A DNA stretch of 64,000 nt from Woeseia sp037968755 (GTDB lineage Bacteria > Pseudomonadota > Gammaproteobacteria > Steroidobacterales > Woeseiaceae). The position numbers and the translations under genes were made by a program. The notes under the pieces are model-generated. The model saw only the letters and a list, made by a program, of their open reading frames with translations. It was not told the origin of the DNA and did not search any database. The DNA lies in assembly GCA_037968755.1 (NCBI GenBank), contig JBBKWB010000112.1, forward strand, positions 1 to 64,000. The letters run 5' to 3'. Below are positions 57,429 through 64,000 of the stretch, piece after piece. Position 1 is the stretch's first letter; every line of letters begins with the position of its first letter.

Positions 57429-58799
57429 CTACTTCGGCGGGCGCATGCCAGGCGGCATTCCCGCGCCGCCCATCGCCCGCATCATTTTTTGCATGCCGCC
57501 CCGCGACATTTTTTTCATCATTTTTTCCATCTGCTGATGCTGTTTCAGTAGCCGGTTGACGTCCTGGACCTGCAGGCCGGAGCCCACTGCGATTCGCCGT
57601 TTGCGCGAACCGTTGATGGTTTTCGGGAAGCGGCGCTCGCCCGGGGTCATCGAGTTGATAATGGCTACCTGTCGCTTGAGCTGCTTCTCATCAGCGCCAC
57701 CCTTCAGTGCAGCGGCATTCGCGGCACCCGGAATGGGCAGTTTTTCCAGCAGTGCCGCCATTCCGCCCATATTCATCATTTGCTGCAGCTGATCGCGTAA
57801 ATCGCTCAGATCGAAGCCCTTGCCTTTCTTCAGCTTGCCGGCGAGCTTGTCGGCCTGCTTGCGATCAACCTTGCCTTCAATTTCCTCTACCAGCGACAAC
57901 ACGTCGCCCATTCCGAGGATCCGCGATGCCATGCGATCCGGATGAAAGACTTCCAGGGCATCGGTCTTTTCGCCTATACCCATGAAGCGAATGGGTTTGC
58001 CGGTTACCTGGCTCACCGACAAGGCTACGCCACCCTTGGCATCGCCATCTGCTTTCGTCAGGATCACACCGGTCAGCGGCAGACGCTCGTTAAACGCGCG
58101 GGCCGAATTAACCGCGTCCTGGCCGGCCATGCTGTCGATGACAAAGAAAGTTTCGTGAGGCTTTGCTCGTGCGTGCACGGCCACAACTTCATCCATCATT
58201 TCGTCGTCGACGTGCAGACGTCCCGCGGTATCGACGAGCAAAACATCCATATGCAAACGGCGGCTTTCATCGAGCGCGCGATCCACGATCTTGCGCGGGT
58301 CTTCTTTTACATTGCTCTCGATAAACGTCGCATTGATCTCACCTGCCAGCGTCTTTAGCTGCAAGATGGCCGCCGGGCGATGCACGTCAACGCTCACCAT
58401 GGCGACCCGTTTACGCTCTTTCTCAATAAGGCGCCGTGCCAGTTTCGCCGCCGTCGTGGTTTTACCTGCGCCCTGCAAGCCGGCCAGGAACAGGACGACT
58501 GGAGGCTGCGCCCGCAGATCCAGGGGAATTGCTTCGCTACCAAGCAAGGTTACGAGCTCGGCATGGATAATTTTGACGAGCGCCTGGCCCGGCGTAAGAC
58601 TGCGGCCGACGTCCTCGCCGACGGCGCGCTCGCGGATGCGCTCGATGAACGTCTTGACGACCGGCAAGGCCACATCCGCTTCGAGCAGCGCCAGTCGTAC
58701 CTGGCGCAGGGTGTCCTTGATATTGGCGTCGGTCAGGCGACCTTTGCCGGTCAGATTTCGCGCCGCTTCAGACAGCCGACCCGTCAAATTGTCAAACAT
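57429..58799 (-). CDS. ffh: Signal recognition particle protein Ffh
   Basis: GTPase that with the 4.5S RNA targets nascent membrane proteins to FtsY. The ATG at 58799 begins MFDNLTGRLSEAARNLTGKG as in all Ffh proteins and gives 456 residues (E. coli 453); the frame to 58892 is extra. The N-domain is followed by the G-domain (GLQGAGKTTTAAKLARRL, VDTAGRLHVD, LTKADGDAKGGVALS, MGIGEKTDALEVF) and the Met-rich M-domain (ending MRAMGGAGMPPGMRPPK) that binds the RNA. The RNA gene is at 15325-15430. It is adjacent to rpsP and divergent from ypjD, the enterobacterial order. Confidence 0.98.
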   Translation of the reverse strand: MFDNLTGRLSEAARNLTGKGRLTDANIKDTLRQVRLALLEADVALPVVKTFIERIRERAVGEDVGRSLTPGQALVKIIHAELVTLLGSEAIPLDLRAQPPVVLFLAGLQGAGKTTTAAKLARRLIEKERKRVAMVSVDVHRPAAILQLKTLAGEINATFIESNVKEDPRKIVDRALDESRRLHMDVLLVDTAGRLHVDDEMMDEVVAVHARAKPHETFFVIDSMAGQDAVNSARAFNERLPLTGVILTKADGDAKGGVALSVSQVTGKPIRFMGIGEKTDALEVFHPDRMASRILGMGDVLSLVEEIEGKVDRKQADKLAGKLKKGKGFDLSDLRDQLQQMMNMGGMAALLEKLPIPGAANAAALKGGADEKQLKRQVAIINSMTPGERRFPKTINGSRKRRIAVGSGLQVQDVNRLLKQHQQMEKMMKKMSRGGMQKMMRAMGGAGMPPGMRPPK

Positions 58800-58966
58800 C
58801 CAGGTGATTCCACAATGAATTCTGATGCCGTCACTACGACAGCATTCAGACTGGTCGCCGACGAGCGAACGACCGCGCCATTGTAACGCCAATGCGCTCC
58901 GTCGCGAACCATCGCGTGCACCAATACGGATCAGGTGGCTGGTTGTTGCGGCAGCGCTGCGAGCAA

Positions 58967-59734
58967 TCAGATCTGGATCGTGACGCCGTTGCTGAGCATC
59001 TGGACATGCCGATTCGGCAGGGACGCGCGAACCTGACGGAAAATTGTGTCTTCGTCGCCAGGCTTCATGCCAGTCAACCAGATCTCCGGATCATGCTGCA
59101 GTTTGCGCAAATCGTCCGTCAAAGTCTGCGGACAGTAGTGCCCCGAAATATCCGCCAGCTCACGCTGCTCGTCCGGGAACGACACCTCGATAACGAGCGC
59201 GCGCAAGTCATCGCAGGCATTCAGAACGGGCCAGAGTGTCTGGTTGGTACGGGTATCGCCGCTAACCGCGAAACTGCCTGCCGAGTTTCGGACGGTAAAA
59301 CCGATCGAGGGCACGGTGTGCTTGACGTCGACCGCATGAAAGTCACGATGGTTGATGGTGACGGTGTCGCCAGGGTTGCATTCCTGGTAGCGCAAAACCG
59401 GATTGTCCGCAGATGGCAATGCGGCAAAATCCGGCCAGATAACCCAATTGAAAATGTGCTTCTGCAGCGCGTCGAGGGTTTCCGGACGCGCGTGCACGGT
59501 CAGCGGCTCGTCCAGATCGTCAGCGAATATGGCGTCGACCAGCATGGGCAGTCCGGCAATGTGATCAAGATGTGCGTGTGTCAGGAACACGTGCCGGATC
59601 AATTGCACGTCGGCCAGCGCCAGGTCACCGATTCCGGTACCCGCATCGATCAGCACATCAGAATCCACCAGCATCGCGGAGGTTCGCGCGCCAGCACCAA
59701 TTCCACCGCTGCATCCGAGAATTCGTATCTGCAT
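58967..59734 (-). CDS. Class II-type cyclic-nucleotide phosphodiesterase, metallo-beta-lactamase fold
   Basis: A 255-residue protein that fits the class II 3',5'-cyclic-nucleotide phosphodiesterase family (as in CpdP). Metal-binding motif THAHLDHIAGLPMLVD (with FLTHAHLDH), a second region in DVKHTVPSIGFTV, SFAVSGDTRTNQTLWPV and LVIEVSFPDEQRELAD are typical. It lacks a signal peptide, so it would act in the cytoplasm on cAMP or a related nucleotide. The ATG at 59734 begins MQIRILGCSGG; the frame to 59803 is rejected. It sits between ffh and ypjD, where E. coli has no such gene. Confidence 0.85.
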   Translation of the reverse strand: MQIRILGCSGGIGAGARTSAMLVDSDVLIDAGTGIGDLALADVQLIRHVFLTHAHLDHIAGLPMLVDAIFADDLDEPLTVHARPETLDALQKHIFNWVIWPDFAALPSADNPVLRYQECNPGDTVTINHRDFHAVDVKHTVPSIGFTVRNSAGSFAVSGDTRTNQTLWPVLNACDDLRALVIEVSFPDEQRELADISGHYCPQTLTDDLRKLQHDPEIWLTGMKPGDEDTIFRQVRASLPNRHVQMLSNGVTIQI

Positions 59735-59896
59735 GATTAGTCGTGTTCGCGCCAGCGGATCTGCATAGATTGGGGCGTGAGCGACGCTACCCCGGGCTTG
59801 CAACCTGCCGGCGCAACCTTAGGCCAGGGTTCTATTGAAGTGCACCATGTGGGATGATTCTTCAAAGCAAACTAGGGTATCGCCTGTCGGGATTCT

Positions 59897-60700
59897 GTGT
59901 TTCAAATCACAATTCCATTGTTGTACGTAATTGCCGGCACAATGCTGGCGCTGTCCCGCCTGAAGCGCTTCATCGACCGCCGCGGTGTACTGCTGTTGGC
60001 CGCCTATTTGCTTGCGATCGCCGCATTCGCCTGGCACAGCCATACGTTGTTCAGCATGATCCTTGTTGCCGATGGTCTTCAGCTGTCATTGGCCAACAGT
60101 GCATCATTCGTCGGCCTGCAGCTCGCTTTGATCGCCATCGTTGGCGGAATCGAGGCAAGACTACGCGGACTTGCCGGTGGTCTACTGTTGCTCGCCGCCG
60201 TCTGCGCTGCCGCGACCGGTAGCCACAACGCGGGCAGTACTATTGCCAGCGGCTGGCAACTGCAAGCTCACATACTCATATCCCTTTTCGCCTACGGCAT
60301 GCTTGCCGCCGGCGCCATCGTTGCCGTCTTTGCGCTGATCCAGGAACGCCGGCTGCGCTCCGGCAGGCTCGCCAACCTCAACGAACTGTTTGCTCCACTT
60401 GAAACGACCGAACGCCTGCTTTTCGGTGTGTGTGGCCTGGGCTTCGCCACATTGCTGCTCAGCGTGTTATCCGGGTTCCTGTTCGTAGAAAACCTGTTTG
60501 CCCAACACCTTGTCCACAAGACTGTTCTATCCCTGCTCGCCTTATTGCTGTTCGGTATATTGCTGATTGGCCGGCAATTCGCGGGCTGGCGTGGCAGCAA
60601 AGCCGTGGCGCTGTACCTCTGGGGTTTCGGCGTACTCTGCCTTGCTTACTTCGGCAGTCGCTATATTTTGGAAATCGTTTTAAACCGCAGTTGGGGCTAA
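59897..60700 (+). CDS. ypjD: CcsA-like inner-membrane protein YpjD
   Basis: A 267-residue integral membrane protein (E. coli YpjD 263) of the CcsA/cytochrome c assembly family, with about eight hydrophobic segments. The family marks include the region LQAHILISLFAYGMLAAGAI (a His in a helix near residue 124) and LVHKTVLSLLALLLFGILL, with a second His. It may bind haem but the function of YpjD is unproven. The GTG start at 59897 gives MFQITIPLLYV. It is divergent from ffh through the phosphodiesterase gene and upstream of corB, as in E. coli. Confidence 0.9.
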   Translation: MFQITIPLLYVIAGTMLALSRLKRFIDRRGVLLLAAYLLAIAAFAWHSHTLFSMILVADGLQLSLANSASFVGLQLALIAIVGGIEARLRGLAGGLLLLAAVCAAATGSHNAGSTIASGWQLQAHILISLFAYGMLAAGAIVAVFALIQERRLRSGRLANLNELFAPLETTERLLFGVCGLGFATLLLSVLSGFLFVENLFAQHLVHKTVLSLLALLLFGILLIGRQFAGWRGSKAVALYLWGFGVLCLAYFGSRYILEIVLNRSWG

Positions 60701-60800
60701 TACCCTCCTGTCTCTGCGGCCGCTTCCGGGCATCTGCCTTGACAGCTGTCGGTCAGCCTGATGAACTTCCAGATTGCTCTCTCAATGAGGTGCTCATTCG

Positions 60801-62084
60801 TTGAGCAATGACGTTCCGCTAGCAGGCCTGTTTGGGCTGCTGATTGTCCTCCTGCTGCTTTCCGCGTTCTTCTCTGGCTCGGAAACGGCACTAATGAGTC
60901 TCAACCGTTATCGGCTGCGCCATCGGGCACGCGGCGGGCACCGTGGTGCCCAGCTTGCCGAGAAGCTACTCGCGCGACCTGATCGTCTCATCGGCTTAAT
61001 CCTGCTCGGCAACAACCTGGTGAACTTCACTGCGGTTGCGCTGGTTACACTGATCGCACTCAAGGTCGGCGGCGAGCCGGCCGTGGCGATCGGCACAATC
61101 CTGCTGACCGTCATCGTCCTGATATTTTCTGAAGCCGCGCCGAAAACACTCGCTGCGCTGCATCCGGAGCGGATCGCTTATCCCGCTTCGTTCGTCTACT
61201 ACCCGCTGCTGATGATTACGTACCCGTTGGTCTGGCTCGTCAACATTGCCTCTAACGCCGTGCTCTGGTTACTCGGTGTGCGTGACTCCGACAGCAAAAT
61301 GAATTCACTGACCTCGGAAGAATTGCGTACGGTTGTGTTTGAAGCCGGCTCGATGATCTCACGCAAGTATCGCAATATGCTGATCAATATTCTTGACCTT
61401 GAGAAAGTATCGGTCGATGACGTCATGGTGCCGCACAACGAGATTGTTGGCATCGACCTTGACGATGACCTCGAAGAGATTACTGCGGTTCTCAGCAACA
61501 GCGAACATACGCGACTCCCCGTCTACCGTGACAACATCGACAACGTTATCGGCTTGTTGCATTTACGCAGACTGACCCGGCTGCTGAGCCAATCATCATT
61601 TAGCAAAGACGATATAGAAGCATCAGTTGTTGAGCCGTACTTCGTGCCGGAAGGTACACCGTTGAGTACCCAGCTCGTGCAGTTTCAAAAGAGCAAGCAA
61701 CGTTTCGCGCTGGTGGTCGATGAGTACGGTGATATTCAGGGCATCGTCACGCTAGAAGACATACTCGAAGAGATTGTCGGCGAGTTTACGTCGGACCCCG
61801 CTACAAGCACCGACGAGCATATCGTGCGCGAATCACCAACCAGCTTTCTGGTCAGCGGGACCACCAATATCCGCGAAATGAATCGGGTGATGGACTGGAA
61901 CCTGCCAACTGATGGACCGAAAACCCTGAACGGTTTGATCGTCGAGTACCTGGAAACAATCCCGGCAACAGGTACGGGTCTGAAGATCGCAAATTACCCG
62001 ATCGAAATAGTCGATTCAGACGAGAATCGCGTGCAAACAGCGCGCATCCATGCGCGCCCTGAAAGCAGCCGCAAGGCAAGCTGA
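60801..62084 (+). CDS. corB: CNNM/CorB (YfjD-like) magnesium-transport-related protein
   Basis: Hemolysin C/CorC-type membrane protein thought to export magnesium and other divalent cations. The 427-residue protein has a DUF21 membrane domain (about 1-190, with FFSGSETALMSLNRYRLRH and IFSEAAPKTLAALHPERIA), two CBS domains (about 195-330, VPHNEIVGIDLDDDLEEI and LVVDEYGDIQGIVTLEDILE) and a CorC/HlyC C-terminal domain. The TTG at 60801 gives MSNDVPLAGL. It lies 100 bases after ypjD, in the order ypjD-yfjD of E. coli. Its end is 2 bases from the convergent radA. Confidence 0.93.
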   Translation: MSNDVPLAGLFGLLIVLLLLSAFFSGSETALMSLNRYRLRHRARGGHRGAQLAEKLLARPDRLIGLILLGNNLVNFTAVALVTLIALKVGGEPAVAIGTILLTVIVLIFSEAAPKTLAALHPERIAYPASFVYYPLLMITYPLVWLVNIASNAVLWLLGVRDSDSKMNSLTSEELRTVVFEAGSMISRKYRNMLINILDLEKVSVDDVMVPHNEIVGIDLDDDLEEITAVLSNSEHTRLPVYRDNIDNVIGLLHLRRLTRLLSQSSFSKDDIEASVVEPYFVPEGTPLSTQLVQFQKSKQRFALVVDEYGDIQGIVTLEDILEEIVGEFTSDPATSTDEHIVRESPTSFLVSGTTNIREMNRVMDWNLPTDGPKTLNGLIVEYLETIPATGTGLKIANYPIEIVDSDENRVQTARIHARPESSRKAS

Positions 62085-62086
62085 TT

Positions 62087-63433
62087 TCAGTCAAACGCGG
62101 CGTCTAATGCGTCCGCAATACGATTGACACCTACAACCTCGATTCCGGCCGGGGATTCCCGCGGAATGTTTCCTTTTGGCACAATCGCGCGCTTATAGCC
62201 CTGCTTGGCGGCTTCCGCCAAACGTTCGGTTCCGAAGCGTACCGGTCGCACCTCTCCAGCGAGACCAACTTCCCCGAACGTGACCAATCGTTCGAAACAT
62301 GCCCGGTCGCGCAGGCTCGACACGATAGCGAGCAATACCGGCAGGTCTGATGCTGTTTCGCCGATTCGCAAACCCCCAACTACGTTGACGAATATGTCAT
62401 CGTTAGCCAACGAAATTCCCGCGTGCCTTTGCATCACCGCAACCAGCATCGCCAGCCGACTTTGCTCAACGCCCTGGGCGACCCGCTTCGGATAGTTTCC
62501 CGCGCCGTCGGCTACCAGCGCCTGAATTTCTACGAGCAATGGGCGGCTGCCTTCCCAGGCAACAGAAATTATGCTGCCGGGATTGTGCTGCTGGTCGCCG
62601 GTCAGGAATATGGCTGACGGATTTTTAACTTCGCGAAAGCCACTCTCAGTCATCGCGAATACACCCATCTCGCTGCTCGCGCCAAAGCGGTTCTTCACCG
62701 CACGAACGATCGTATAGCGGCTGGCCGGGTCGTTTTCGAAATACAGAACGGTGTCGACCATGTGCTCAACCACACGCGGGCCCGCGATCGCCCCTTCTTT
62801 TGTTACGTGACCAATCAGGAACACCGCAACTTCATGTTGCTTGGCAAATTGGACGATACGGCCAACACATTCCCTGAGTTGCGCGACGGAGCCCGGAGCA
62901 GAACTCAGTGCCTCATTAACCATAGTTTGAATTGAATCGATAACCACTACCTTCGCGCCGGCAACGGATATTTGTTCGATAATATTGTCGAGTGAAGTAT
63001 CCGCCAGCAAACGCAGAGCAGCGTTGCCGAGGCCAATGCGTCGCGAGCGCTCCGCAATCTGCCGCAACGATTCTTCACCGCTCGCGTAACAAACGGCCAA
63101 TTCTGGCGGTAAGCGTGCGGCCACTTGCTGCAATAAGGTCGACTTGCCGACACCGGGATCGCCGCCGAGCAAGACGACGGACCCGGGTACCAGGCCGCCA
63201 CCGAGTACGCGGTCAAATTCTGAAAAGCCGGTGGCGTAGCGTTGCTCCGCTTCTGCTGTTAGCTCGCCGACCGTCGCCGGCGCCCTGGCCGACGCCGGGC
63301 GCTCGCGTTGACCCGCGCTGAGCTGAATCGGTGCGAGGGTGTTCCAGGCATCGCAGTCGGGGCATTGCCCTTGCCATTTCACACTGTGGGCGCCGCAGGC
63401 GCTGCACGCATAGGCGGTCTTCGCTTTTGCCAT
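62087..63433 (-). CDS. radA: DNA repair protein RadA
   Basis: RecA-like ATPase that speeds branch migration in recombination. The 448 residues (E. coli 460) have an N-terminal C4 zinc finger (YACSACGAHSVKWQGQCPDC), Walker A (GGDPGVGKSTLLQQVA), the RadA-specific KNRFG motif (VKNRFGASSEMGVFAM) and the C-terminal Lon-protease-like domain (VGGLRIGETASDLPVLLAIV). Its start region is divergent from the CHASE2 gene. Confidence 0.97.
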   Translation of the reverse strand: MAKAKTAYACSACGAHSVKWQGQCPDCDAWNTLAPIQLSAGQRERPASARAPATVGELTAEAEQRYATGFSEFDRVLGGGLVPGSVVLLGGDPGVGKSTLLQQVAARLPPELAVCYASGEESLRQIAERSRRIGLGNAALRLLADTSLDNIIEQISVAGAKVVVIDSIQTMVNEALSSAPGSVAQLRECVGRIVQFAKQHEVAVFLIGHVTKEGAIAGPRVVEHMVDTVLYFENDPASRYTIVRAVKNRFGASSEMGVFAMTESGFREVKNPSAIFLTGDQQHNPGSIISVAWEGSRPLLVEIQALVADGAGNYPKRVAQGVEQSRLAMLVAVMQRHAGISLANDDIFVNVVGGLRIGETASDLPVLLAIVSSLRDRACFERLVTFGEVGLAGEVRPVRFGTERLAEAAKQGYKRAIVPKGNIPRESPAGIEVVGVNRIADALDAAFD

Positions 63434-63651
63434 CTGGGTACGGGTTAGTCCATGTGCAGGGCGCTCAAGGGTAAATCAATTCGTCGCCGATTTCGGCACT
63501 TTAAGCCAGCGAATTCGGAGGCTTTCGGGCAGAACGCGAGCCAGGTCGCAAAACCGGCCTTAAGGGCCTGCCACGCACGAAAATGCCAACCCTATCTCAC
63601 TAATAATACGTGTGATTTTCTATACTCGCCCGGATTGCAAGAGACCCTGAA

Positions 63652-64000
63652 TTGGATATCGAACAGAAAAACCATCGCGACCGGTTGATCGCCCTCGGAT
63701 TTGTCAGCTTATTGCTGATTATTGTCTATGGGCCGGCATCCAGCTGGTTTGTCGCCGCCGACCGCTTCATTTACGACCAGATCGCCGGACGAATCCAGCA
63801 GCAACCGCTGTCTGACGCGGTAGTCGTATCGATCGACCCCCAGGGCAAGTCCGCTGCGCAAATCAGCACAGACTATGCGCGGCTGCTGGACGTGATGCGT
63901 GACCACGGCGCCGCGCGAATTATCCTGGCGAGCCCGCCTGCTCACCTGGAAACTGCCGCGCTCCCGGATTGGGCCGCGGGACTCTCGGACGGACCACCCA
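63652..64000 (+). CDS. CHASE2-like sensor protein, N-terminal part (partial)
   Basis: A frame from TTG 63652 runs past the end of the window (116 codons visible). It starts with a short cytoplasmic piece (MDIEQKNHRDR), a transmembrane helix (IALGFVSLLLIIVYGPASS) and FVAADRFIYDQIAGRIQQQP, then a beta-type segment DAVVVSIDPQGKSAAQI and LLDVMRDHGAARIILASPP. This is the beginning of a CHASE2 extracytoplasmic sensor domain, normally followed by a cyclase, GGDEF/EAL, kinase or serine/threonine kinase output that lies beyond the window. TATACT at 63621-63626 may be its -10 box. Confidence 0.75.
   Translation, partial: MDIEQKNHRDRLIALGFVSLLLIIVYGPASSWFVAADRFIYDQIAGRIQQQPLSDAVVVSIDPQGKSAAQISTDYARLLDVMRDHGAARIILASPPAHLETAALPDWAAGLSDGPP

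Overview
The window is chromosomal DNA of a Gammaproteobacterium. The evidence is conserved gene order: ffh / rpsP-rimM-trmD-rplS with ypjD and corB beside it, dnaX-ybaB-recR with the 4.5S RNA gene upstream, dapA / gcvR-bcp-bepA, mlaFEDCB, and orn next to rsgA. No single marker fixes the family. The PEP-CTERM protein, the TRAP transporter with a TatT-like partner and the amino-acid catabolic genes fit a free-living, probably aquatic or sediment heterotroph. I see no prophage, insertion sequence, plasmid gene or CRISPR array. Coding density is high and most genes are vertical-looking housekeeping genes.

Layout. 0-5.8 kb: the tail of an unknown gene, a DUF1232 protein, a small membrane protein, the periplasmic protease Prc/Tsp, a secreted protein of unknown function, a coiled-coil protein of unknown function and a DUF1249 protein. 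5.8-9.2 kb: divergent ppsR and ppsA (PEP synthase and its regulator). 9.2-15.5 kb: YgiM-like SH3 protein, DUF938 methyltransferase-like protein, orn, rsgA, and the operon dnaX-ybaB-recR-hinT with ffs upstream. 15.6-19.1 kb: a plant-type (ALDH12-like) P5C dehydrogenase, a YbdL-like aminotransferase and a YafV/Nit2-like omega-amidase. 19.3-23.9 kb: recQ, an ABC-F ATPase and a YpfJ metallopeptidase. 24.2-25.5 kb: an orphan PEP-CTERM protein, a 133-bp tandem repeat and tRNA-Ser(GGA). 25.6-33.5 kb: envelope block with a very short BamC-like lipoprotein after dapA, gcvR, bcp, bepA, and all six mla genes side by side. 33.5-41.5 kb: class I aldolase and an Rrf2-regulated SUF iron-sulfur operon ending in a SixA-like phosphatase. 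41.5-49.4 kb: sdaA, putA, hslR, kbl-tdh and a GNAT acetyltransferase. 49.4-55.1 kb: sppA and a TRAP transporter with TatT. 55.2-64 kb: the ribosomal/tRNA-modification/SRP block, a cyclic-nucleotide phosphodiesterase, ypjD, corB, radA, and the start of a CHASE2-like gene cut by the window end.

How it fits together. Serine (sdaA), threonine (tdh-kbl), proline (putA, perhaps also ALDH12) and keto-acid/amide salvage (YbdL+YafV) feed pyruvate, acetyl-CoA, glycine and glutamate. PpsA then allows gluconeogenesis from pyruvate, with the aldolase working in the same direction. SdaA carries an iron-sulfur cluster that the neighbouring SUF operon could supply. The envelope block covers outer-membrane protein assembly (BamC-like, BepA) and lipid asymmetry (Mla).

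The most unusual points are the plant-type ALDH12, an apparent AUU start on the aminotransferase, the miniature BamC-like lipoprotein, the tandem repeat next to tRNA-Ser, an IscR-type operator in front of the Rrf2/SUF operon, and a dyad embedded in the bepA promoter. I did not find a clearly new multi-gene system. Family calls rest on remembered motifs and gene order, not on a search.
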